64,000 nt of DNA, taken from contig DATHUJ010000178.1 in the NCBI GenBank assembly GCA_035462375.1, positions 1 through 64,000 on the forward strand. The letters are read 5' to 3'. The DNA comes from DASTQL01 sp035462375. Its GTDB lineage: Bacteria; Actinomycetota; Actinomycetes; Jiangellales; Jiangellaceae. Numbering within the stretch: the stretch's first letter is position 1; each line of letters begins with the position of its first letter. Positions 34,037 through 41,722 of the stretch are shown here, in pieces. The notes below the pieces were generated by a model. The model was not told the origin of the DNA. It was given only the letters and a program-made list of their open reading frames with translations, and ran no database searches. A program made the translations under genes and the position numbers.

Positions 34037-35523
34037 CCCGGCACCTCGAGCTCCGGCAGGGGGCCTATCGCGACTCGGTGACGCTGATGCAGGTCAGCCG
34101 GGCCGTGGCCGACCAGCCCGGCGTCACGGCGGCGCTGGTGGCCATGGCCACGGACCTGAACCTGGACCTCCTCGGCGGCATGGGGTTCGACCGACCCGAC
34201 GGTGCGACACCCGACGACCTCCTCGTCGCCATCGACGCCGCGGACGACGACGCTCTCGCCGGTGCCCTGCGTCGCTGCGCCGAGGCGCTGGCCGAGCGCG
34301 CGCCCGCCTCGGGCGACCTCGGGGGTGCCCCGGCACCACGCACGCTGGCCACCGCAGCACGGACCGTCCGGGCGGACCTCGCCCTGGTCTCGACGCCTGG
34401 CCGCGTCGCCTTCGCCGACGCCGTCGACGCCCTCGAGGCCGGGCTCTCGGTGATGCTGTTCAGCGACAACGTGCCCATGTCGCAGGAGGTGTGGCTCAAG
34501 GAGGAGGCTGCCCGTCGGGGCCTGCTGGTCATGGGACCGGACTGCGGGACGGCGGTCGTGTCGGGCGTCGGACTCGGGTTCGCGAACGTCGTCCGACCGG
34601 GCCCGGTCGGCCTGGTCGCCGCCTCGGGGACCGGGGCGCAGCAGGTCATGTCCCTCCTGGACGGCGCGGGTGTCGGCACCAGCCACTGCCTCGGCGTCGG
34701 AGGCCGGGACCTCTCGGCCGCCGTGGGCGGGCGGTCCACCCACACCGCCATGGACCTCCTGGAGGCGGACGCGGCGACGGAGCTCGTGGTCGTCGTCTCG
34801 AAGCCACCCGACGCCGACGTCGCCCGGGCGGTGCGCGCCCATGCGGAGCGGCTGCACACCCCGGTACTGCTCGCGCTGCTCGGTGCGGGCAACCCCGACC
34901 TCACGGAGTCGACCCGCCGTGCGGTCGAGGCGGTCGGTGGCTCGTGGACCGAGCCCCGCTGGTGGCCCGCTCCCGAGGAGCGCCGCGGGCGCTACCCGAC
35001 CGTGCGGGGCCTGTTCGCGGGCGGCACCCTCTGCGAGGAGGCCGCCGTGCTAGCGGGGTCGGGGCTGCGCGGTCCCGTGTTCTCCAACGTCACCCACGAC
35101 CCGGCCCTCGCGCTGGACGACGACCTCGACGTCCGCGGCGGGCACGCCATGGTGGACTTCGGTGACGACCGCCTGACCCGGGGTCGTCCGCACCCCATGA
35201 TCGACCAGGGTCTGCGCGCCGAGCGGCTGCTGCTGGAGGCGTCCGACCCGACGGCGGGGGTACTGCTGCTCGACGTCGTGCTCGGGCATGCCGCCCACCC
35301 GGACCCCGCCGCCGAGCTGGCGCCGGCGATCCGGGCGGCGCACGAGCGGGCCACAGCCGACGGGCGGGAGGTCGCGGTCGTCGTCTCCCTGGTGGGGACG
35401 TCTGGTGACCCTCAGGGCTTGGAACGTCAGGCGACCGCCCTGGTCGCTGCCGGCGCCTCCGTGCACCTGTCGAACGCTGCCGCGGCGCGCAAGGCCGTCG
35501 AGCTGTGCACGGAGGCGTCGTGA
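34033..35523 (+). CDS. fdrA: FdrA-like (AllF) acyl-CoA-synthetase-fold carbamoyltransferase subunit
   Basis: A 496-aa FdrA homologue, built like a fused succinyl-CoA synthetase alpha/beta core. The N-terminus RQGAYRDSVTLMQVSRAV matches the FdrA start. The CoA-binding-like/ligase regions show MLFSDNVPMSQEVWLKEEAARRGLLVMGPDCGTAVVSGVGLGFAN, GLVAASGTGAQQVMSLLD and THTAMDLLEAD, and the phosphohistidine-loop region lies near GGRDLS. It is probably the catalytic subunit that makes carbamoyl phosphate. The GTG at 34033 (GTGA overlap with allH) gives the family-like N-terminus; GTG codons 6 and 12 nt earlier are alternatives. Confidence 0.9.
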   Translation: MTRHLELRQGAYRDSVTLMQVSRAVADQPGVTAALVAMATDLNLDLLGGMGFDRPDGATPDDLLVAIDAADDDALAGALRRCAEALAERAPASGDLGGAPAPRTLATAARTVRADLALVSTPGRVAFADAVDALEAGLSVMLFSDNVPMSQEVWLKEEAARRGLLVMGPDCGTAVVSGVGLGFANVVRPGPVGLVAASGTGAQQVMSLLDGAGVGTSHCLGVGGRDLSAAVGGRSTHTAMDLLEADAATELVVVVSKPPDADVARAVRAHAERLHTPVLLALLGAGNPDLTESTRRAVEAVGGSWTEPRWWPAPEERRGRYPTVRGLFAGGTLCEEAAVLAGSGLRGPVFSNVTHDPALALDDDLDVRGGHAMVDFGDDRLTRGRPHPMIDQGLRAERLLLEASDPTAGVLLLDVVLGHAAHPDPAAELAPAIRAAHERATADGREVAVVVSLVGTSGDPQGLERQATALVAAGASVHLSNAAAARKAVELCTEAS

Positions 35524-36938
35524 ACGCGGCCGGTGCCACCCCGGCGGCCGAGCTGCTCACCGGACCGCCCGGGATCCTCACCGCGGGGGCAGGTCTGCTC
35601 GCCGAGTCCCTCCGGGCGCAGGCCGTCGACGTCACCGAGGTGGAGTGGCAGCCGCCGCCGTCCGCCGCCGAGGACGCGCTGTCGGCCGTGACGGCCGACC
35701 GCCGGCGGCAGGCGGCCAACCGGCGGGCGCTGGAGGCGATGCTGGCGGCCGGCGCGGTGCTGGTCGACGTGCGACCGGCGAGTGCGTCGCTCGGGCTCCT
35801 GCCGGGGCAGTTCCTGCATGCCGGACCGCCGCTGGAGTGGGCCCGGGCCTCCGGACCGATGCGTGGCGCCCTGATCGGGGCCATGCTGCTCGAGGGGCTG
35901 GCCGCCGACCCCGAGGAGGCGGAGCAGCGGCTCGCGGCCGGGGACGGTATCGAGCTCGAGCCCTGCCACCACCGCGGCGCCGTCGGGCCGATGGCCGGCG
36001 TGGTGTCGCCGTCGATGTGGGTGTTCGAGCTCCGGGACGAGGTCCACGACCGGACCGCCTGCTGCTCGCTCAACGAGGGGCTCGGCCGGGTGCTCCGCTA
36101 CGGGGCCTACGGGCCCGAGGTCATCGACCGGCTGCACTGGATGTCGGAAGTCCTCGGCCCCGCGCTGCAGGCCGCGGTGCACAGGCACGGTCCGGTCGAC
36201 GTCCGCTCGATCATCGCGCAGATGGTGCAGATGGGCGACGAGGGACACAACCGCAACCGGGCCGGGACTCTGATGCTCCTGCGCGACCTGCTCCCCGACC
36301 TGGTCGAGAGCGGTCTCCCGTCCGGGAACGTGGCCCGGGTGGCGCGCTTCGTCGCCGGCAACGACCACTTCTTCCTCAACCTGGTGATGCCGGCCGGCAA
36401 GCTCATCACCTCCGCCGCCGCGGGGATCCCCGGCAGCACCGTGGTCACGACCATGGCCCGCAACGGCACCGACTTCGGCATCCAGGTCTCGGGCACGAGG
36501 GACCAGTGGTTCACGGCCCCGGCGCTCACCCCGGACGGTCTGTTCCTCGGCTCCTACGGCCCGGAGGACGCCAACCCGGACATCGGCGACTCGTCGATCA
36601 CCGAGACGATGGGCCTCGGCGGCTTCGTCATGGCGGGCGCCCCGGCGATCGTGCGGTTCGTCGGCGGCACCGTGCCCGACGCGGTGCGGACCTCGCAGCT
36701 CATGTACGAGATCACGGTCGGCGAGAACCCGACCTTCGCCGTGCCGGCCCTGGACTTCCGGGGCGCGCCCACCGGCATCGACGTCACCCGGGTGGTCCGC
36801 ACCGGGATCCTGCCCCAGATCAACACCGGCATGGCCGGACGCGTGGCCGGCACGGGCCAGGTCGGGGCGGGGCTGGTCACGCCGCCGGCGGAGTGCTTCA
36901 GCCTCGCCCTGGACGCGCTGGCCGCCGCCGCCGGATGA
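35520..36938 (+). CDS. allG: DUF1116 protein, AllG-like carbamoyltransferase subunit
   Basis: A 472-aa DUF1116 protein. Conserved features are MRGALIGAMLLEGLA, GIELEPCHHRGAVGPMAGVVSPSMWVFEL, CSLNEGLGRVLRYGAYGPEVIDRL, GDEGHNRNRAGTLMLLRDL, NDHFFLNLVMPAGKLI and NGTDFGIQVSGTRDQWFTAPA. In E. coli the homologue AllG is a required part of the oxamate carbamoyltransferase complex. The GTG at 35520 overlaps the fdrA stop by 4 nt and has GGAGG 4 nt upstream. It completes the allHFG operon, whose output carbamoyl phosphate would feed the carbamate kinase at 9.7-10.6 kb. Confidence 0.88.
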   Translation: MNAAGATPAAELLTGPPGILTAGAGLLAESLRAQAVDVTEVEWQPPPSAAEDALSAVTADRRRQAANRRALEAMLAAGAVLVDVRPASASLGLLPGQFLHAGPPLEWARASGPMRGALIGAMLLEGLAADPEEAEQRLAAGDGIELEPCHHRGAVGPMAGVVSPSMWVFELRDEVHDRTACCSLNEGLGRVLRYGAYGPEVIDRLHWMSEVLGPALQAAVHRHGPVDVRSIIAQMVQMGDEGHNRNRAGTLMLLRDLLPDLVESGLPSGNVARVARFVAGNDHFFLNLVMPAGKLITSAAAGIPGSTVVTTMARNGTDFGIQVSGTRDQWFTAPALTPDGLFLGSYGPEDANPDIGDSSITETMGLGGFVMAGAPAIVRFVGGTVPDAVRTSQLMYEITVGENPTFAVPALDFRGAPTGIDVTRVVRTGILPQINTGMAGRVAGTGQVGAGLVTPPAECFSLALDALAAAAG

Positions 36939-36991
36939 GCGGGCGTCGGCCGTCGCGGCTCCGGATGACCCGGGCGGTGTCGCGTTGGCTG

Positions 36992-37108
36992 GGAGGTTGC
37001 TGCAACTGATGGCGGCAGCCTGCTCCGGGAAGCCACCGTGGATCGCACCTCCCCCGCCACCATGTCGCACCGGCCCGGAGGTTGCTGCAACTTCTGGCAG
37101 CAACCTCC
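36992..37108. terminator. Inverted and direct repeats; candidate bidirectional terminator
   Basis: GGAGGTTGCTGC (37077-37088) and GCAGCAACCTCC (37097-37108) form a perfect 12-bp stem with an 8-nt loop. The 16-mer GGAGGTTGCTGCAACT is also present at 36992-37007. The site lies between the converging allG and mocA genes. Confidence 0.6.
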
Positions 37109-37162
37109 GAGCCGATCCGACCACGGGCCGGGACGTCGAGGCTGCCCGGCCCGGGTGTTGTG

Positions 37163-37204
37163 TTCGGCTCCGGGTGTTCGGCTCCGGGTGTCCGGCTCGG
37201 GCTG
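37163..37204. repeat. Tandem 14-bp repeat, two perfect and one degenerate copy
   Basis: TTCGGCTCCGGGTG at 37163-37176 and 37177-37190, with a degenerate third copy to 37204. It is intergenic and not similar to known elements. Confidence 0.7.
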
Positions 37205-37234
37205 ACCGGCGGAGATCGGTCCCACCTCGTGGGA

Positions 37235-37795
37235 TCAGCCCGCTGACAGGTCTTCCAGCCGGTCGACGTCCCGCGGGTCGCCCGTCCCGTCGCAGGACAC
37301 CTCGACCACGAGGTCGGGACGGGCCGCCAGGAACTCCCGCGCCCCGCGGTCCCCGTGGGCCGAGGCGAGAGCAGCGGCCCAGTGCGACCGACCCAGGAGC
37401 ACCGGCCGCCCCCGCACTCCGCCGTACGTGGCGACCGCGACCTCGGCGCCGTCTCCGTGGGCCCGGAGAAGTCGCCGTACGCTCTCGGGCCCCACCCAGG
37501 GCGTGTCGACGAGCGCGAGCACGACGGCGTCGGCGTCATCCGGCAGGGCGCCCACACCCACCCGGAGCGAGGACCCCATACCGGACTCCCAGGCGGGGTT
37601 GTCGACGACGACCGCGCCGGGCACCTCCAGCGGCACGGCGCCGGAGACGACGACAACGGGTGCGCACCCGCCCTCGGCGAGGGCGCGGACCGCACGGTCG
37701 ACGAGCCGCTCCCCCTCGAGCTCCACCACCGCCTTGGGTCCGCCGAACCGGCGTCCGCCACCCGCGGCGAGGACCAGCCCGGCGACCCGACTCAC
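37235..37795 (-). CDS. mocA: MocA/MobA-like molybdenum cofactor nucleotidyltransferase
   Basis: A 186-aa MobA-like NTP transferase. The N-terminal nucleotide-binding motif is GLVLAAGGGRRFGGPKAVVELEGERLV, followed by NPAWESGMGSSLRVG and LALVDTPWVGPESV (metal-binding DTP). It probably adds CMP to molybdopterin (MocA) for xanthine-oxidase-family enzymes. It is the last gene of a coxD-coxE-xdhC-mocA unit, and the GTG at 37795 overlaps the xdhC stop by 4 nt. Its expected client is the molybdenum hydroxylase at 26-30 kb. Confidence 0.9.
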   Translation of the reverse strand: MSRVAGLVLAAGGGRRFGGPKAVVELEGERLVDRAVRALAEGGCAPVVVVSGAVPLEVPGAVVVDNPAWESGMGSSLRVGVGALPDDADAVVLALVDTPWVGPESVRRLLRAHGDGAEVAVATYGGVRGRPVLLGRSHWAAALASAHGDRGAREFLAARPDLVVEVSCDGTGDPRDVDRLEDLSAG

Positions 37796-38904
37796 CGTGG
37801 CTGACCCTCGTGGTGGATCGGCCCGGACGTGTGGGCGAGCCTGCGGCCGGTGCCCCCGTGCCTCGACCCCACGATCTCCGCGGCGATGCTCACGGCGGTC
37901 TCCTCGGGCGTACGTGCCCCGAGGTCCAGGCCGATCGGCGAGGCGAGCCGGGCGAGCTCCTCGTCCCCCAGCCCACGTTCGCGCAGCTGCTCGAGCCGGT
38001 TGGCGTGCGTGCGGCGAGACCCCATCGCACCGATGTAGCCGGCCGGGGTGCGGAGCGCGACCTCCAGGAGGGGGACGTCGAACTTGGGGTCGTGCGTGAG
38101 CACGCAGATCGCCGTGCGTTCGTCCACCTCGGTCCCGGCGAGGTACTCGTGCGGCCAGGCCACGACCAGCTCGTCGGCGTCGGGGAAGCGGGGGGCCGTG
38201 GCGAAGACCGGACGCGCGTCGCACAGCGTCACGCGGTAGCCCAGGAACGCGCCGACGCGGACCACGGCGGCGGCGAAGTCGATCGCGCCGAACACGATCA
38301 TGCGCGGGGGTGGGGCGAAGGACTGGACGAAGACGGTGAGCTCGTCACCGCGCCGCTCGCCGTGCGCACCGTGGTGGAGCGTGCCCGTCCGCCCGGCGTC
38401 GAGCATCCCGGCCGCGTCGTCGGCCACGGCGTCGTCGAGCCGGTCCGACCCCAGGGTCCCGGCGCGCCGGTCCGGCCACACGGCCAGGTGCTGACCAAGG
38501 GCGGCGGGACCGGCGACGACCGTCGCGAGGGCGACCGGCTCCCCGGCGGCGACGCTGCGGGCGACCGCCGGCAGCTCGGGGAAGGCCAGGGTGTCGACCC
38601 GCTCGACGAAGACGTCCAGCACCCCTCCACAGGTCAGCCCCACGGCGAAGGCGTCGTCGTCGCTCACCCCGTACCGCTGCAGCAGCGCACCGCGCTCCCC
38701 CGCGAGGACCTCGCTGCCGAGGTCGTACAGGGCACCCTCCACACAGCCGCCCGACACGCTGCCGACGACCTCGCCACCGGGACCCACCGCCATGGCGGCG
38801 CCCGCGGGGCGCGGCGCGGACCGCCAGGTGGACACGACGGTCGCCAGCGCCGCGGGCTCACCGGAGTCCACCCACCTCGCGACCACGGGCAGCACGTCAC
38901 GCAC
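37792..38904 (-). CDS. xdhC: XdhC/CoxI-family molybdenum enzyme maturation factor
   Basis: A 370-aa XdhC-family protein. The N-terminal domain has ATVVSTWRSAPRPAGAAMAV and GSVSGGCVEGALYDLG. The C-terminal Rossmann domain has IVFGAIDFAAAVVRVGAFLGYRVTLCDARPVFA and GYIGAMGSRRTHANRLEQLRERG. XdhC binds molybdenum cofactor and promotes its sulfuration and insertion into xanthine dehydrogenase. The GTG at 38904 overlaps the coxE stop by 8 nt. Confidence 0.95.
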   Translation of the reverse strand: MRDVLPVVARWVDSGEPAALATVVSTWRSAPRPAGAAMAVGPGGEVVGSVSGGCVEGALYDLGSEVLAGERGALLQRYGVSDDDAFAVGLTCGGVLDVFVERVDTLAFPELPAVARSVAAGEPVALATVVAGPAALGQHLAVWPDRRAGTLGSDRLDDAVADDAAGMLDAGRTGTLHHGAHGERRGDELTVFVQSFAPPPRMIVFGAIDFAAAVVRVGAFLGYRVTLCDARPVFATAPRFPDADELVVAWPHEYLAGTEVDERTAICVLTHDPKFDVPLLEVALRTPAGYIGAMGSRRTHANRLEQLRERGLGDEELARLASPIGLDLGARTPEETAVSIAAEIVGSRHGGTGRRLAHTSGPIHHEGQPR

Positions 38905-40039
38905 GACGCCCCACCTGCCCGACGGTCGCCACCAGCCGCTCCATGGCGGCCAGGTCGTGACCGGCCACGAGGGCGTCGACCGACGGCAGGGCCGCCTGCA
39001 GACCCCCTACGAGCGGGGCGAAACCGTCACGTCCGGCATGGGGGCTGATCCAGACGACCGCCCGGGCCAGGCGGGCCAGGCGGGCCATCTGCTCGCCGAG
39101 CGCCGTGGTGTCCCCGCGCTCCCAGCCGTCGCTCGCGACGACGACGACCGCCCCGCGGGCCATCCCGCGTCGGCCCCACCGGTCGAGGAAGGCGCCCACC
39201 TGCGTCCCCAGCCGGGTGCCTCCGCTCCAGTCGGGCACGGCGTGGGCGACGCCCGCCATGGCCGCATCGGCGTCCGGCCGCTGCATCTCGCGGGTCACCC
39301 GGGTCAACCGGGTCCCCATGGTGAAGACCTCCGTGGCCGGCCGCCGCCGGCAGCACGCGTGCGCAACCCGAAGCACCGCGTCGGCGTACGGGGCCATGGA
39401 CCCGCTCACGTCGACGAGGAAGACCGTCCGGCGTGGCCGGTCGACCCGGTCGTGCCGGCGAAGACGCATGGTCTCCCCGCCCTCGCGCAGGGTGGCCCGC
39501 ACGGTCCGGCCCACGTCCAGCCGCCCCCGTCTGGAGGCGACCCGCCGCCGCGACCGGCGCACGGGGCCGGGCGCGGTCAGCAGGGAGAGCATGCGGTCCA
39601 CCTCGGCCCGTTCCTTGTCGTCCAGCGCCGCCAGGTCTCGGTGCCGCAGCACCTCGACCCGGCTGGCCGTGGCCGTCCGGACCGCCTCGGCGTCTCCACC
39701 GTCGCCGCTCGGTGCGGCGTCGGACCCGTCGGGGACGGCGACGTGGACCACGACGCTGGGCACCGGCCGCCGAACGGAGAGGGGCACACCGGCCTCGCCG
39801 AAGTAGGCGGCGAAGGCCCGGTCGTAGGTGCGGATGTCCGCGGGCGACCCGCACACGGTGAGTCGACCGCTCCAGTAGACGTCGCCCGTGGCGGCCGGGT
39901 CGAGGTGGCCCAGCGCGTCGAGCATCGCGTGCACCCTCCCCGGTGCCGCGTCCACCCCGGCGGCTCGAAGCGTCCGGGCGAACCCGACGACGGCTGGGAC
40001 GAGCGGGTCGTCCGGCAGCACGGCAGCGACCGTCCTCAC
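38897..40039 (-). CDS. coxE: CoxE-like VWA-domain protein
   Basis: A 380-aa VWA protein. The N-terminal helical region contains PGRVHAMLDALGHLDPAATGDVYWSGRLTVC. The C-terminal von Willebrand A domain carries the MIDAS motif TVFLVDVSGSMAPYADAVLRVAHA and GGTRLGTQVGAFLDRWGRRG. CoxE acts with the AAA+ protein CoxD in maturation of the CO dehydrogenase active site in Oligotropha. The GTG at 40039 overlaps the coxD stop (GTGA). In a form II system its exact role is not established. Confidence 0.9.
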   Translation of the reverse strand: MRTVAAVLPDDPLVPAVVGFARTLRAAGVDAAPGRVHAMLDALGHLDPAATGDVYWSGRLTVCGSPADIRTYDRAFAAYFGEAGVPLSVRRPVPSVVVHVAVPDGSDAAPSGDGGDAEAVRTATASRVEVLRHRDLAALDDKERAEVDRMLSLLTAPGPVRRSRRRVASRRGRLDVGRTVRATLREGGETMRLRRHDRVDRPRRTVFLVDVSGSMAPYADAVLRVAHACCRRRPATEVFTMGTRLTRVTREMQRPDADAAMAGVAHAVPDWSGGTRLGTQVGAFLDRWGRRGMARGAVVVVASDGWERGDTTALGEQMARLARLARAVVWISPHAGRDGFAPLVGGLQAALPSVDALVAGHDLAAMERLVATVGQVGRRA

Positions 40040-40977
40040 GGTGACCCGGTCCCGACGAGGGCGGCCAGGTCGTCCCCGGCGACCCGTTCCTGGTCCTCCC
40101 GGTACTTGAGCACCGCGCCCAGGGTGCGGGCCGCGAGGTCGCGGTCGAGCCCGCGGGCGCCGAGCGCGTCGAGGGCGGCTGCCCAGTCGACCGACTCCGC
40201 GAGCCCGGGCGGTTTGACCAGGTCGAGGCGGCGGAGCCCCTGCACGGCCCTGGCCACGTCGCGGGCGAGGCGCTCGTCCACGCCCGGCAGCCGACGGCGG
40301 ATGACGGCAACCTCCCGCTCGAACCCGGGCAGCTCGAGCCAGTGGTAGAGGCACCGGCGCTTGAGCGCGTCGTGCACCTCCCGGGTGCGGTTGCTCGTCA
40401 GCACGACGACGGGTGGACGGTCCGCCCGTACCGTGCCGAGCTCGGGGATCGTGATGCTGGCGTCGCCCAGCACCTCGAGGAGGAAGGCCTCGAACTCGTC
40501 GTCGGCGCGGTCGATCTCGTCCACGAGCAGCACGGCGGGCTGCAGGTCGGTGCTCGCCTCGATCGCCTGGAGCAGGGGCCGCGCCAGCAAGAACCGGCGG
40601 TCGTAGAGCTCGTGCTCCAGCCGTTCCGCGTCCCGCACGCCCACCGCCTCCGCCGCCCGCAGGTGCAGCAGCTGGCGCGGGAAGTCCCAGTCGTAGAGCG
40701 CCTGGGAGGAGTCGAGCCCCTCGTAGCACTGCAGCCGGAACAGCGGTGCTCCGAGCGCCTCCGCCAGGCTGGCCGCCAGGAAGGTCTTGCCGACGCCGGC
40801 CTCCCCCTCGAGGAAGAGCGGCCGCCCCATCCGCAGGGCCAGGTAGGCGGCGGTGGCCACGCCCTCGTCGGCGAGGTAGCCGACCGCGTCGAGCCGCTCG
40901 GCGAGCTCGGCCGGATCACGGGGCAGGCCGCGCCCCGCGACCACCTCCGCGACCGGGTCGGGCGTCGTCACGAGCAC
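40036..40977 (-). CDS. coxD: CoxD/MoxR-type AAA+ ATPase
   Basis: A 313-aa MoxR-family AAA+ ATPase. Walker A is LFLEGEAGVGKTFLAASLAEALG, Walker B LLVDEIDRADDEFEAFLLEVL, and sensor 1 is VVLTSNRTREVHDALKRRCLYHW. The N-terminal LADEGVATAAYLALRMGRP fits the family. CoxD is a chaperone needed to build the sulfurated metal site of CO dehydrogenase. It is the first gene of the maturation unit. The start may be GTG 40977 or the in-frame GTG 40971; no Shine-Dalgarno decides between them. Confidence 0.9.
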   Translation of the reverse strand: MLVTTPDPVAEVVAGRGLPRDPAELAERLDAVGYLADEGVATAAYLALRMGRPLFLEGEAGVGKTFLAASLAEALGAPLFRLQCYEGLDSSQALYDWDFPRQLLHLRAAEAVGVRDAERLEHELYDRRFLLARPLLQAIEASTDLQPAVLLVDEIDRADDEFEAFLLEVLGDASITIPELGTVRADRPPVVVLTSNRTREVHDALKRRCLYHWLELPGFEREVAVIRRRLPGVDERLARDVARAVQGLRRLDLVKPPGLAESVDWAAALDALGARGLDRDLAARTLGAVLKYREDQERVAGDDLAALVGTGSP

Positions 40978-41157
40978 ACCGTACGACGCCGGAGGCGGGC
41001 TGTGCCGCGGCCGATACCGCCGGGAGATCTCGTCCTGGACAGGCGGGGTGCCGAGGAGGTCAATGTGGGCACGGGGTGTCGACAGCCGGAGTGGGAGCCG
41101 TGCGCCGCCCCGAGTCCCGGCGTCGGGGGTCGGGACGACCGTGAGAGGGGAGGAGTC

Positions 41158-41700
41158 ATGTCGGGAAGCAGGTCGGGTCCCGGTGCCGCCGGACGAGGCA
41201 GGGGGTTGGTGCGTGGGCTGGCGTCGGCGGTCCTCGCCGGCGTGCTGGCGCTCGTCGTGCTCGCACCGCCGGCGGGCGCCCAGGGCCAGGGCTTCGAGTT
41301 CGGCTTCCCCGCGGGGATCGCGTGCGAGTTCGAGCTCCACGTGTCGGGGACAGGTGGCAACATCAACACCCACGAGTTCACCGCCCCGGACGGCACCCTG
41401 CTCGCGCTGCTCTTCGCGGGGAAAGGCCCTACCGTCACCCTGACCAACGTCGACACCGGGAAGTCCCTCACCCTGCGTCCCGCGGGTGGCGCGCAGCGCA
41501 TCACGTTCCATGAGGACGGGACGAGCACGGTCGAGCTGATCGGCTACCAGCTGCTCTTCATGTTCCCCACCGACGTGCCACCAGGGCCGTCCTCGACCCT
41601 TTACGTCGGGCGCGTCGTCATCCACGTGGATGCCGACGAGGTCTTCACGATCCTGCAGACCAGTGGTCGGGCGACGGACATGTGCGCCGCGCTCGCCTGA
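41158..41700 (+). CDS. Secreted protein of unknown function
   Basis: A 180-aa protein with a clear signal peptide: a basic N-region (RGRGLVRG), hydrophobic core LASAVLAGVLALVVLAPP and an AGA-Q cleavage-like site near residue 43. The mature part is predicted beta-rich. It begins FEFGFPAGIACEFELHVSG and contains HEFTAPDGTLLALLFAGKGPTVTLTN. Two cysteines (in IACEF and near the C-terminus in DMCAALA) could form a disulfide. No family is recognised. The ATG at 41158 follows GGGGAGGAG. It stands alone between coxD (divergent) and hisG (convergent). Confidence 0.85.
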   Translation: MSGSRSGPGAAGRGRGLVRGLASAVLAGVLALVVLAPPAGAQGQGFEFGFPAGIACEFELHVSGTGGNINTHEFTAPDGTLLALLFAGKGPTVTLTNVDTGKSLTLRPAGGAQRITFHEDGTSTVELIGYQLLFMFPTDVPPGPSSTLYVGRVVIHVDADEVFTILQTSGRATDMCAALA

Positions 41701-41706
41701 CCCGGA

Positions 41707-41721
41707 CCGGGGCAGCCCCGG
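41707..41721. terminator. Candidate bidirectional terminator
   Basis: CCGGGGC-A-GCCCCGG, a near-perfect palindrome that can fold with a 5-nt loop, in the 22-bp gap between the secreted-protein gene and the convergent hisG. Confidence 0.4.
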
Positions 41722-41722
41722 G

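Noticed and set aside
35505..35519. GTG at 35505 as the allG start
   Set aside because: It would place the GGAGG inside the coding region. GTG 35520 gives the GTGA overlap typical of this operon.
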